Part shown: positions 52,501 to 63,137 of the stretch, piece by piece
Layout of the letters: every line of letters begins with the position of its first letter
How positions within the stretch are numbered: the first letter of the stretch is position 1
Source: Bactericera cockerelli
Lineage: Eukaryota; Arthropoda; Insecta; Hemiptera; Triozidae
NCBI GenBank assembly: GCA_024516035.1
Contig: CM044958.1
Location: 43,537,803-43,601,802, forward strand
Reading direction: 5' to 3'
Length of the DNA stretch: 64,000 bases
The notes under the pieces: model-generated
What the model saw: only the letters and a program-made list of their open reading frames with translations
Told to the model about the DNA's origin: nothing
Databases searched by the model: none
Position numbers and translations under genes: made by a program

Positions 52501-54050
52501 GGTTAGTATTGGGATATAATATGTGTTATAAAGGACTTTCTTACATGGACAGAATATTAAGAGACAATTTTGTAATACCTCTAAGGTCTAAGGAGTTAAG
52601 TCTAGATTTTACCTACTGTCCTAGATGAGGAAAACTAATCTTACATGACTTGAGATTTTGTTTTTGTCTATCAACTTCACCCTAAATATTTCCCCTTTTT
52701 TCCAGGTTTTACCAAGCAGTATGTGGAGGCAGCTTAGAGAAAGCTACAATGAACTATCATGTTTAACAAAACTACTAGACCAGATACTTTCACCAATGGT
52801 TCTACTATCATTTGCAAACAATTTGTATTTTATAAGCTTACAACTATTCAACAGTCTCAAGTAAGTGGCTTAAATTATTTGTGTTCTTTTCTTTTTTTTT
52901 CAAAATACTATCAAACTTCTGTATGACCTCACCTGCAAATCACTGGCACCATTTTTAGGAGGGAAGATAGTTCCATCAATTGAAACCTGAGAGTAAATAA
53001 CTCTAGCAGATAGCTTCAGTTAAAAAACAAGCTGATTAAATTTTTAAAAGAAACATATACACTCACCGGAAGAATTAACCGGACACTTCCTGTTTTCCCC
53101 TTTAACACCATGTATTTCCATGCGGCTGCAAAAGGTTGTAACTTCTACTGTAGATAACTTTTTTATATGACTTTTGTTTTGTATAAAAGAAAACAGATTA
53201 AGGATTTACACTCATTATAAGAAAAAATTCAGGAAAAATCATTGCAACTCATGGAAAGAAAAATTTAAAATTTCAATTTACCGTATTTTTGAGATTTTTG
53301 AAACATCCTCAATGAATTGTGTTTTTTTTTAAATCCTTGTATTAGTAGGTCATGTTGAAATTGAAATCTTTAGGTTTTTGTATTTTTAAGAAAAATCGAA
53401 TGATAAAAATAAAACAGTGAACTGAGTGTGTTCTAAATAAAACACCTCTAAAATTCTGTGTTTTGCAAGTTTACATTTGTCTTTCCATGAGTTGCAATGA
53501 TTTTTCCTGATTTTTTTTCTTATAATGAGCTTAAATCCTTAATCTGTTTTCTTTTATACAAAACAAAAATCATCGGAAAATGTTATCTACAGTAGAAGTT
53601 ACAACCTTTTGCAGCCGCATGGAAATACACGGTGTTAAAGGGGAAAACAGGAAGTGTCCGGTTAATTCTTCCGGTGAGTGTATAATATGTAGGTGGGTAT
53701 TGTGATTCAGTTTGACTTTTATTCTTCTTTTTTTACAAAGGCTGAGTTGAGCAAGATCAATGTTGGCAAATGTACATTTAAAAAACCTGGATTGCTCAAG
53801 AAACAAAAGCCAAATTTAGCTACAGGGGTATTCCAACTTGTACACTATGGACTATAGGTAAAGATATGATGTTCTCTGTTAACACAGACCAATGCAAAAT
53901 GTTTGGGAAGCCATCTACTTTGTCTACTCATTCACCTATTTGCTTGTACGGATTTGTGCAGTGTCTCTCTACGCAGCATCTATCAATGATGCTAGCAAAG
54001 AATGTACAGGAGTTCTCTTCTCAATACCATCAGAGAGTTATTCTGTAGAG
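43353..54050 (+). CDS. Sugar-type gustatory receptor (Gr5a/Gr64 clade), partial, six exons seen
   Basis: Seven-transmembrane ligand-gated channel of taste neurons. Exons: about 43353-43454, 44105-44223, 45266-45451, 51330-51610, 52706-52860, 53888-54050. Every junction is AG/GT and the phases join without a stop, about 333 codons. Recognisable parts: CLFPIKGASAPDTSKLR before TM1; LATKWARLMRAWAQLEWNMR; VEHMWF; CAWSFVDLFIIMLSHALAMR; LLSFANNLYFISLQLFNSLK; then an exon with NVWEAIYFVYSF and RICAVSLYAASINDASKEC. These match the sugar-receptor clade rather than other GRs or ORs. The initiator exon and the final C-terminal exons (including the TYxxhhxQF motif) are not seen. The 5' limit of the first exon is uncertain because it abuts satellite. 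Intron 3 is 5.9 kb and full of inverted repeats. Confidence 0.9.
43540..43815 (-). repeat. SINE family E copy
   Basis: Best copy of family E. Minus strand: tRNA-like head (AGAGCGAGTTAGCGCGCTAG ... GGGTTCAATTCCC), then body with plus-strand GAAAGCAGCTACTCATTTTT and AATCATAGGACTTTTCC. In the first visible intron of the gustatory receptor gene. Confidence 0.8.
44905..45185 (-). repeat. SINE family B copy
   Basis: Reverse orientation, moderately decayed: plus-strand ATAGCCATGAAACAACAGCT, CTCTCTGATTGGAGAGAAGTG and TTACCACTGAGATAATAGTG. It ends about 80 bp before the receptor exon at 45266. Confidence 0.7.
45628..45920 (+). repeat. SINE family A copy, decayed
   Basis: Head GCATTGATAGTCAACTGGTTAAG, B box GGTTCAAATCCCACACAATGC, body ACTCTGAGGTTTAGGTGGTA, tail ATTATTATTAT. 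About 80 extra bp between the A and B boxes suggest a small insertion. In intron 3 of the receptor gene. Confidence 0.65.
47808..48004 (-). repeat. SINE family A copy
   Basis: Reverse orientation: AATAATAATAAC tail, GGAAGGTAACCACCAGGTAA, CTAACCCTCAGAGTCTTATT, then TTAACCACTTGATTACCAGTG. Part of the head is deleted. Confidence 0.75.
49108..49318 (+). repeat. SINE family C copy, plus orientation
   Basis: 5S-like head (GTAGGATCACCAAAGTTAAG, CAACGTCCAGCGAGG), shared central domain (AACCCAGGCTGGGTGAGATA), tail (ATGACCATGCAGTTGAAACG, ATTAAACCC) and poly-A. It sits in the loop of the 48157-50346 hairpin. Confidence 0.8.
49459..49545. repeat. GA microsatellite
   Basis: About 43 GA dinucleotides with two interruptions. 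A shorter CT run at 48962-48975 mirrors it, so both mark the inner ends of the fold-back arms. Confidence 0.95.
52085..52550 (-). pseudogene. RTE-like LINE, 3' coding end only
   Basis: The minus strand encodes the terminal part of a LINE polyprotein: ILTYGSETWTMRKKN, RLQAAEMKFLRSVLG, RNRRLRWYGHMKRMD and GKRPKGRPRYRYSD. These are the typical post-RT motifs of RTE-type elements. It is 5'-truncated; the last 123 codons are open to a stop at 52108. In intron 4 of the receptor gene, antisense to it. Confidence 0.8.
53060..53680. mobile_element. TA-flanked fold-back MITE, 621 bp
   Basis: The ends CACTCACCGGAAGAATTAAC and GTTAATTCTTCCGGTGAGTG are perfect inverted repeats, flanked by TA on each side (53058-53059, 53681-53682). 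The arms extend about 215 bp each (TTGCAGCCGCATGGAAATAC on the right, its complement on the left). Tc1/mariner-like ends; non-coding. In intron 5 of the receptor gene. Confidence 0.9.
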
Positions 54051-55329
54051 GTATGTTGGGTTATCTAAAATTGAGCAATTGGATTTGTAATATAAATTCA
54101 CACAGCAGAAAAATACATCTCTCAATTTTGCTCTATATGTTATTTTTGAGTTGATTACATTACACCATGTTTAGGGGGGTCAACTATCAGAACCTTTGGT
54201 AACTCTTGAAAATCCATGGCAAGCTTGAAACTGTGATTATCATTCAATTATCAAGAAATAGCAAACTTTTATTGATACAGGTTAGAGGATATTAACATTG
54301 TTTCTGAGAAAACAAGCAAATACATATAAATTGAACTTTTGTATATTTTTTACATTTTAAGCAGCTCAATCAGTGAATATTAGAGGGTGAAATATACCTT
54401 ATCTTGAAAGGAAATCACAGTATTAAGCTTGCCTCTAAACTATACAGATTAACGTCACTGTAGCTAAGTTAATAATGACAACAATTTGTTTTTTTTTAAG
54501 TCAAATATCTAATACATCAGTTGGAGATTGTAAGTGTAATTATTTATTGTAAAATCAAATTATTGACAAAGGGAAATGCCTGGAGAATGTCAGAAAAAGA
54601 TTACTTACTGAAGATGTTACCTATGGTGGTGAAAATATTTTGCTGATCACAGCTACAGAAGCTTTAGAACTAAAAATTTTCACTGTCAGCTTATCACTAT
54701 TCACAACAGATTATACATCAAGTTCTGACCAAGTTCTATTTATAGTTTAAATCACTAATAACGCGGAATATATGCAAAAAAAAGTTTTATAATTTTGAAT
54801 TTGAAATTTCAAATGATAAAGAAAGAAAATGCATTTTTTCTACTTGCATTATTTGCTTTGCAAATACATCTGTTGGCAATATGCAACTCAGAACTCAGCT
54901 GATGCTGAATGCATTTACATTGTTGCCATTTTCACATGAGTACTTTATAAGGACCGTTTACATCTCCCTACAGAGATAGCCGACTACTTTTTTCCAAAAT
55001 ATTTTTTTGGTAGGTAATTTTAAACGTAAATTTTCTTTTCTTTTTTGTACTAACAAAATATAGCTATGGTCAAAATTTAATAAGAAGAGCAGTTACGTCT
55101 TTAGAGTCGGTGTCGATGATTTAATTTATTGCACAGCAGAAGAGAGAGATATGCTGAAATGCCGTCTTCCTGCCCAGCAGCAGGCTGCCCGAAGACAAAG
55201 AATACCAGTACTGAAGTTGAGTTGATTTAAGATGAAATTAGGACACAGAACCCAGGGAGGAATTTTGACTATAACATGGCATTATTCAATATTAAGATTA
55301 GTACTATAGATTTAAGAATATACATAGAG
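54051..55329. other. Intron-like stretch without recognised features
   Basis: It follows the last identified receptor exon. A frame after an AG at 55062 stays open for about 55 codons but shows no receptor motif, so I do not call it an exon. 55100-55330 may be the 3' UTR of the neighbouring R2-like element. Confidence 0.4.
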
Positions 55330-58300
55330 TAGATGAGGGTTAACGAGGTCCATATATATGATTTCTGATCATTGATATTGATGATCTAATGACATGTTGG
55401 ACAATTGATTTAATGGCATCTTCTTTGATGTTGAATCGTCGACAGAAATCTCTGAAGAAGGAGGTAATGGTACCTCTTGCCCCGATCATGATACCGATGA
55501 CCTCAATATGGGCAAGATTGTATTTTTCCTTGTAGTGAGGTATAGTAGAGATATAATATTACCTTTTTCTTCATGGACATCCATCGGTTGATTTTGGTTT
55601 ATTTCAAAACGGATAGTTGGGTCAATAATTATACCTCTCTTAGTTTTCTTGTCAATGACCATTATATCAATTCTTCTGCATGATCCATCCTCAGCTAAAC
55701 CACTCACTTCTTCATATACCTCATATTTGTTCATTTTTCTAAATTCATTAGCAATCATAGTTCGGACAGTGTTATGGCGATTTATACGCAGGAGCTGACT
55801 GAACTGGCAATTTCCAAGTACGTGTGCAAGTGTTTCAGTGGGTTTATTCTCGGGACCCATTGGGCACCGGCGGCACTGCACACCATCATTGGATCTACCA
55901 GGAATAGCTCTAACTGCTACTGTGTTGGTACACATCTTTATCACCTCAGTTACTTCATTATTAGTAAGGCCTTCTTTAGTTGTTACATATTTATTGTGGC
56001 TTTTCACTTCCTTGAAAAGACTAACTCCTGCCCCCTTCAACTTCATTCCTTCCCACTTGACAAATTCCTTCTCTCTCAATTTATCTCGGACTAGGGCTGC
56101 TTTAGCTTCATCAACTGGAATGTCAATATCTAAATTTTTTAAACAGGTTTTAATTTCATTGTCAATATCTTTCAAAGCAGTAATGATAGGGTCTTGTTGT
56201 TTTTTGAGTGATAGAAAGAGATTCATCCTCTGGACCGATATTTCCCATGCAAATCGAAACATTTGTAGTCCACGAACATTACGGCTTGCATAAAGGACAG
56301 CATCCGGCACATCTCTAGGTATATCAAGAATCTGTTTGACAGAGGAGCGTATCATTTTATCGAGATTTTCAATGAATGGGATGTTCCATCTATCAAGTGG
56401 TGTATTTTGTAGTTTATAAGTAAGAACTGGCCAGACATATGTATTCAAAAATTTCAACTTTTGATCAGCTTTAAGATAGGGTGATTTAGTTACTTTATCA
56501 ATTTTTTCACTTATTGATTTAATTGTTGTTTCTTTATCAAGGATAATTTTTTCTCTGAGAGTTGTTCCTAGATATTTGACAAGATTTTCATTTGTAACAG
56601 GTTTTATTTCATGGCCATCTAGTGAGAAGCAATCACTAATGCACAGTCCTTTCTTTAAAATGATAGCTTGGGTTTTGGCAACATTTAGAGACATTCCAAG
56701 GTTATTTAATCTTTTGTTTACAATTTTGAACAGGATATCAGCTGAATGTAAGGAGTTGGCCAGCAAACAAATATCATCGGCAAAAGCCAAGGCTGTCATT
56801 TTGACTGATTGGGTAACATTTACACCATAATTATTGATAAGACCTTCTTCTGTCAACTCATCAATGATGTGGTTAGTTGTAATATTGAACAGCAGAGGGG
56901 AAAGAGGGCACCTTGCATTAGACCTCGCTTGATAGTAAAGTTTGGAGATTTATTGTTGCCAACTTCAATTTTAGACTCGTTTTCTGATTGACAAGCAAAA
57001 ATCAGGTTTTTCAATTTTTTTGAAGCATTGATACCCTCAAGACATTCTTTAATTTGGTTGTGACCAATATTGTTATAAGCCTGATTTACATCAACAAATA
57101 TGCAATATAAATCATCTTTATTTTTTCTGCTCAACTCTAGAACATTTTCAACTATTGTAATATTCACTGCACAGCCAGGCATAGACATGAAACCTCTCTG
57201 ATTGGTGTTAATGATTGCACAATCTCTAAGTTCTTTTTCAAGAATTTTTTCTAGGATCCTTCTGATGATGGGTAAAATAGTAATAGGTCTCCAGTTTTTA
57301 ATTTCCTGAATCTGGCCCCCTTTATCAATCAGAATTGTACGTGCTTTTTTGAGACACCGAACTACAACACCAAGACTGAGCATACGGTTGAACATTTTTT
57401 TAAGGATTTCATTTACTCCTTTTATCTTAACTGCTCTGACAATGACACCATCTGGCCCAGGGGCTGAATCAGCATTCAGGCGACTAATTGCCCAGTCTAT
57501 GTCTTCTAAAGAGATATCCCAATTATCAGGTGTAATATTATTTATATCATCAGCAATAGTATCAATGACTTCATTACATTGTCAACCATTGGATTATCAA
57601 CGCCAAGTGTATGTTGAAAGTGATCTTTCAAAACATCTACATTGATAGGGCAGGATCTGTTAGTATCGTTGAAAACTCTCCTGACTGCTTTCTTTCTTCT
57701 GTTGTAGTAGTCAAACTGGATGGCTTGATAAATAAAAGCTTCTTTCCTTTTGTTACGATTTTTTTTAGTACTTCTTTCAGGGTTGGAGCTTTTGGAGAAA
57801 TTTGAATTTTGAGAGGATACATGTTTATTTTTCTTTCTCAACTCATAATATCTAATTGCAGGGTGTTTAGGACCAGGTAGAATGTGAATTACATTCTTTA
57901 GGTATTCTTGGAACTTCTCAATGTTTTCATTCAATTCATGTTCATTCATACTATGCTAATTTAGCATGTTAAACTTTATCAGATCTGTTTCTATAACTTT
58001 CATATCATCAACCTTGGATGAGCTTACACCCAAAATGGGTTGAGATGGAACATGTTTGTCAACAAGTTGTCTCCTATGCTCTTCGGGATGAGCCCCAACT
58101 ATATGTTTGTTAACTGATTTATACAATCCACCACAGAAAGGGCACTCCTGGAAAACTGAGTCCGGCTGCTGAACTGGTATAACATTATCATTACTGGAAC
58201 CAAAAGTGCTTTCATCAGCTGGATGGAGATCATTAGCAACATTAATGTCAAAAGTGCTTTCATCAACTGGATGAGGAACATCATCAGCAATAATATTGTC

Positions 58301-58915
58301 ACCCATGCTTTCAATAACTGGATGCAGAATATTATTATCACCAATATTGTTAGGAGTACCCGGGATTATGTTATCATTGGAAGTTTTGATAAGGTTGGAG
58401 ATAGAACACTTGTCTGAGATTAACTTATTAGCACTATTGTTTAGGTCAATTAGGTTATTATTGGTATTCAATGAACTTTTAGATAGTATTGTAACTGCTT
58501 CCTGAATGTCAGATTCCGGAGTTGAAAATAATGCTTTATCAAGGGTCTTTTGTACGGCATTTTCTATGGATGAAGAGATATTTTTGTTTTGAACTTTCAG
58601 TGTACCATCTGTTAGAGTTGAATTCAATGGGTCTAATTGGCACTGACTGGGCATAACATATGAAAATAAATCTTGACTAGACTTAGAGCATGAATCAGTG
58701 ACTATTGATTGACTTTCAACTTCATCTCTTTCTGCATTCGCAGGAGAACTAATGTTTGATACAATGTTGGGGATTGTAACATTTGTTACCTCAGACTCGA
58801 GTAACGTTGGTAGTGCAGGAACTTTTTTAATAACACTTTTCCTTGATGTACTTTGAACGCAATATTCATTCAGTTTGGGTGGAGCAGTCCGTCTCCTCTT
58901 CCCCAGCTCTGACAT
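55330..58915 (-). pseudogene. Decayed R2-superfamily non-LTR retrotransposon
   Basis: Single-ORF LINE with a restriction-like endonuclease, in pieces. N-terminal region 58915-57956 with a C2H2 finger (CPFCGGLYKSVNKHIVGAH). Then an in-frame TAG, and 57949-57542. A frame change leads to the RT (SAPGPDG near 57460, WRPITILPI, FVDVNQAYNN; 57395-56853). Another frame change leads to 56856-55486 with the catalytic ALAFADDICLLA, a CCHC knuckle (CRRCPMGPENKPTETLAHVLGNC) and the endonuclease core (CRRIDIMVID ... IIID). A last shift near 55545 leads to the C-terminal IEVIGIMIGARGTI. So there is at least one stop and three shifts. The architecture is that of R2/R4/NeSL-type elements. There is no rDNA flank. 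Confidence 0.88.
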
Positions 58916-59215
58916 GATAAACAGCTATAGCTTGCAGGGTCGTGTTTTCAGGATAATATAGCATTCATGATTAAGTTTAGTGTTTAAGTATCCCCCCCAA
59001 CTTTATTTCCCTTCCCCCTTATGAGACGATTGAACTCATCGAACTAATCTAACTATAATTTAAGTAGATAAAACGCAAGTAAAGTGTAAGATGACATTAA
59101 AAAAACGACCAACAACAGTGTTAGGAATTAGGCATGGCCCATGACTAGAACGCCAATTGCGTTACAATAGGCAACAGAGGCATCATGCTGTAGGATCTTA
59201 CCCAAGAGGATGAAA

Positions 59216-59700
59216 GTGAAGAGAAACAACCAAAATCAATCAGGATGAAAAATATCGATCACTCACGATTTAAAGATAACATATTATTTAACAATTAAAA
59301 GACACGAACTTCCCTATATATAGCCCTAATTTGTGTTTGTGTCTGTAGAAGAAAGAAAAAAAAATCTTATCTTATATTTTGTTAATATTGTAAATTGGTT
59401 ATGTACCGTAAAATATACAATACCAAACGGTATTATTATTATATATTATTTAATTTAATAAAACCGAGACCGAAATACAGCCCCATGAAAAAGTCGACCA
59501 CTCGCCACGAGGTTTCTTAGTGAAGAGAAACAACCAAAATCAATCAGGATGAAAAATATCGATCACTCACGATTTAAAGATACATTATTTAACAATTAAA
59601 AGACACGAACTTCCCTATATATAGTCCTAATTTAATAAAACCGAGACCGAAATACAGCCCCATGAAAAAGTCGACCACTCGCCACGAGGTTCCTCATTGA
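59216..59700. repeat. Imperfect direct duplication
   Basis: GAAGAGAAACAACCAAAATC ... CACGAACTTCCCTATATATA occurs at 59218-59325 and 59523-59625. AAACCGAGACCGAAATACAG ... CACTCGCCACGAGGTT occurs at 59460-59513 and 59637-59692. The second copy lacks about 130 bp present in the first. No gene is evident. Confidence 0.75.
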
Positions 59701-59857
59701 AAACGACAAAAGCCGCATAAAAAAGGGCAATGTGTTTGAATATGGCAACCATGTCATGAAAATCAGCTGTTGAGTTTCAAGAAAGTAAGGGCGGAATTAA
59801 TAGACAACATCAAAAACTTAAGTCGTTGGTAAGTGTCGATTTTCCCTATCTTACACA

Positions 59858-60656
59858 CAGGGTCTCCAATGCTAGCCCTATAGGGCTAGATCTATCCCTT
59901 TTGAGAAAAATCTAGCCCCCTAGTCCTTTTTACTCAAATCTAGCCCTTTTCCCTCAAATCTAGCCCTTTTTTGAGAATCCGCCAAAAGCTAACAAATGAG
60001 TTTAATTCTAAAGTTAGCTTCTCCCAAAAAAAAAAAATCCAATTTTTTTTATTTTTTGTAACGCCTACTATTCATTTTTACTGCAACAAGCCAAACTCAT
60101 TTTTACTGAGTATCCTGACTCCTGAAGTGGCAGTTTATGGCAGTTTACCCATTGGCACATTATCATAGCGAATAACTAAATAATCACATTATTACTAACA
60201 AAGAACTAAAGAAAAAAATATCAAACAAAAACAATTAATACGTAGGTAAGTAAAAATTAATGTATCTACATTCAAAACGTACTCAAGTAGAGGCGTGATT
60301 TGGTAAGTTCTTTTTGCATTTATTTTTCCTACATTTTGATACACAAGAAACAGGAAATGATGAAGAATTAGCTAAACACTAACTATCCCGCTAGAGTGCG
60401 ACTCGGTGTACTACAAATCAAGTGAAGAATAAATAATAAACCAAAAATAACACGTTTATATCGACTCAAAAGTACCTAATTAATAAATAAATTGTTAATA
60501 AAACGGACAGGTAAATATTACCTTAGTGAATACATACAAAAACACAGTTATTTTAGTATTAAAGGACATTTTTAAAATCTAGCCCTTTTGCCTCCAAATC
60601 TAGCCCTTTTTTTCCTCGAATCTAGCCCTATTTTAAATTGTGAATTGGAGACCCTG
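59858..60656. mobile_element. Non-autonomous hAT element, 799 bp
   Basis: The ends CAGGGTCTCCAAT and ATTGGAGACCCTG are flanked by an exact 8-bp duplication, CTTACACA (59850-59857, 60657-60664). Both ends carry runs of the word AATCTAGCCCTTTT in the same orientation (three left, three right). There is no transposase. Confidence 0.93.
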
Positions 60657-61174
60657 CTTACACAGTACGCAATTCGTGAGAGTGAGGATCTTTCGGGCAA
60701 ATACCATTGGATCAAAAAGAAAGATGGCCGCCAGGGTTTCTCAAACTGTTAAAATGTGTAGTTTATCAATATTTTACATATTGTCCTTCGCGATTTCTAC
60801 CTTTATTGTTATTTTGTTTACTTTTTGTGATATTTTTTTTCTTCACTTTTCTGTTTTTCATTTCTTTTTCTCTACAATACTATCAATTTTATTGATGAAA
60901 ATAGAATGTCCTGATACCAATTCGCCGGTCGATGCCTGTGTTATAGTCATTGGAAATTTGAGTAGTGAAGTTTTTGATGAAAGGAAGTGTAGAATTCTTG
61001 CCAAAACACACTAATTCTTCAAACTGGAAAAAGTTCATTTATTTTTCTCAGTGTAGTTTTATTCAGAGATTTTCTGGATTGATCAGTTTGATGTCACCAT
61101 GAGCAATGAACATGCTCTCTGAATACAATTTCAGGAATACTAACAGAGGCCAAGGAAATCACTGCATAACTTAA

Positions 61175-61332
61175 CTCTTTGACTGCCATGGCACAACTCG
61201 AGTTGTGCCAGTACACTTTCCCACCCGGCCATGGCACAACTCGAGTTGTGCCAGTACACTTAGGGGAAGTGTACACGTATTTGGTTTGGCCGGGTAGGAA
61301 ACATGTCAAGATTAGCTCTGGCAGTCAAAGAG
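61175..61332. mobile_element. TTAA-flanked MITE with duplicated 20-bp palindrome
   Basis: The ends CTCTTTGACTGCCA and TGGCAGTCAAAGAG are bounded by TTAA (61171-61174, 61333-61336). Inside, the perfect palindrome GGCACAACTCGAGTTGTGCC occurs twice, each followed by AGTACACTT. It is 158 bp, piggyBac-like by its ends. Confidence 0.88.
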
Positions 61333-61354
61333 TTAAAATAACTCACCCTGTATA

Positions 61355-61520
61355 AGAGTACTTCCATTCGCTGGAAACTTACAAACCTGCTACCCTCATT
61401 AAGCTCACCCAGCCTGGATTGGGCCGGAATGCTAGTATCACGAAGTCTTCACCTCGCTAGGTGTTGCTTAACTTCGGTGCTCCTACGAGAACTGGTGCAT
61501 TCAACTGACGCTGGTGAAAC
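61355..61520 (-). repeat. SINE family C copy
   Basis: Plus-strand TTAAGCTCACCCAGCCTGGA (shared central domain), then TCTTCACCTCGCTAGGTGTT, GCTTAACTTCGGTGCTCC and GAGAACTGGTGCATTCAACT (reversed 5S-like head). Confidence 0.8.
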
Positions 61521-61769
61521 CAGCCTTCAATGTTAAGATTATTAAAAAGCATTTACACTGAGGCAACTTCCAAAGCAACCTGCGGCGTGCGACCTTGCTC
61601 CGTGATTGATTTTATGATTACTACCTATTGTTTTCTCAAAATCGCAAGCCTTTCTCCATCACTGATTAGATCAGTTGCATTCTGGCTTGAGTGGCCGCAC
61701 GCTACAGGTTGCTTTGAAAGTTTCCCCAGCGTATTTTTTTTTTATTTCATTGCTATAAAGAGTGAGAAG

Positions 61770-61875
61770 AGTAGCTCCTGACTGCATACGTTTGAGGTCT
61801 ATGTTGTAGCCTGACCACTCCATAGTAGGTATGCCTCCCGACTGATGGACGAGAAGAGACACAATACTTCCCTTT
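61770..61875 (-). repeat. Partial SINE family B copy
   Basis: Plus-strand GAAGAGTAGCTCCTGACTGC, CTATGTTGTAGCCTGACCAC and ACTGATGGACGAGAAGAGAC are a diverged B body in reverse. Confidence 0.5.
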
Positions 61876-62024
61876 AGACTGTGAGAGTAAAGGGACTCTT
61901 CAGTCTCATTCTTGCAGAATAAATCGAGTATTGTATTTAATTTATGTGCTGTTGACGAGTGGATCGGATGGTCTCTTATGCAAAAAAGTACCTAGTTATT
62001 ATGAATACAATTTTTTTGTAGATT

Positions 62025-62090
62025 CTGGGGATCAAACCCGGGACCTACCACATGTTAAGCGGAGTGCTCTTATCTTTGAGATAAAGTTAT
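62025..62090 (-). repeat. tRNA-like SINE head
   Basis: Reversed B box/T arm (GGGGATCAAACCCGGGACCT) followed by GCTCTTATCTTTGAGATA. No paired acceptor stem is visible, so it is not called a tRNA gene. Confidence 0.45.
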
Positions 62091-62224
62091 CATAACAAAA
62101 TAATAGGGTTGGTTTTGTCGAGGGGTTGGTCACGAGACCTCTAACAATCAACTGTTTCGTACATATGTCGATCTTCCATACAAATTGAAAGACTCGGCAA
62201 TATAATTGCTTCCTAAATAGTCAC

Positions 62225-62440
62225 CTTGGCCAAAATAGCATGCTCGGCTTGCACTCCAGGTGACTCGGGTTAGAAACATTTTCGGCCCTGTACCTACTCT
62301 GTCCACTCTAGAGACTATAAATAGTCTCGTGAGGACAAGTCCACAACAATCAGTGGCGGCATTACGAGATTGATTGCTTGGAATAAATATGACGGTTGGT
62401 TGGAGATATTAGCAATAGTTCTCGTAATGTCGATGTTACC
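62225..62440 (+). repeat. SINE family F copy
   Basis: TAGCATGCTCGGCTTGCACT, CAGGTGACTCGGGTTAGAAA and CAGTGGCGGCATTACGAGAT correspond to the copy at 1587-1800, with more decay in the head. Confidence 0.6.
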
Positions 62441-63034
62441 CACTACATCTTGTGACATAAAAATAATAACATAATTATTTAAATAACAGCTGTCTCTACT
62501 TAAATCTTCCAAAGATGATAATTATTGTTGCTTTCTTAAAAATATGTTTTCTCCTGTTTTCATGGTGCAGGTCATGAGCCACAGCCACTCAGATAGTAAA
62601 ATTTTGAATTGTATTACTTTTAGTAGGTATGTATTATTTTGGCTATTAGACAAAAAAGATTTGGTCAATCTCGGCTTGATTCCCACCTCAAGTTGCCTTC
62701 TCCCAACCTAAACCATAGCTATCTACACATTAACGAATTGTTCTATGAATATTTTTATTTATACGTGTAGAGTAAAGAAGGCTAGCGAAATGTAAAGCTT
62801 TACTGCCCACTATTCATTACCTAAAAAGTATATTTATGTATAGAAAGTATTGTTTTTAACTCGTTAATCGTGTAAAGTGTTTAGCGCATTGCGTAACAGG
62901 AAGGTTGAATGCATTTTGGCGAGAAAGAAATGTAATGCTTATTGCTTATATTTTTTTTTCCAGGAGTAATACAGAGAAGAATATTCTAAAGCGGGAAATT
63001 TTGAGAAAAAAAATCATTAAAAGAAGACAAATAC
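62441..63034. other. No recognised feature
   Basis: AT-rich sequence; no gene, repeat family or inverted ends were identified. Confidence 0.4.
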
Positions 63035-63110
63035 ACCAGTACTCGTAGGATCACCAAAGTTAAGCAACGTCCAGCGAGGTGAAGACTTCGTGATGCTGGC
63101 ACTTCGGCCC
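63035..63110 (+). repeat. Truncated SINE family C head
   Basis: CGTAGGATCACCAAAGTTAA, GCAACGTCCAGCGAGGTGAA and GATGCTGGCACTTCGGCCC are the 5S-like head and start of the central domain, then the copy stops. Confidence 0.7.
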
Positions 63111-63137
63111 GCTTTGATACAGATGAAGGGGGGAATG

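Noticed and set aside
45266..54050. Odorant receptor
   Set aside because: The conserved blocks (TKWARLMRAW, VEHMWF, SFANNLYFISLQL) fit sugar gustatory receptors. No OR C-terminal motif is present.
55062..55230. Further gustatory-receptor exon
   Set aside because: An AG acceptor and about 55 open codons exist, but the peptide is hydrophilic and lacks the expected membrane segment.
60640..61014. Membrane protein gene of 124 codons
   Set aside because: The first codons lie in the hAT element, the hydrophobic part is T-rich low-complexity translation, and no homology is recognised.
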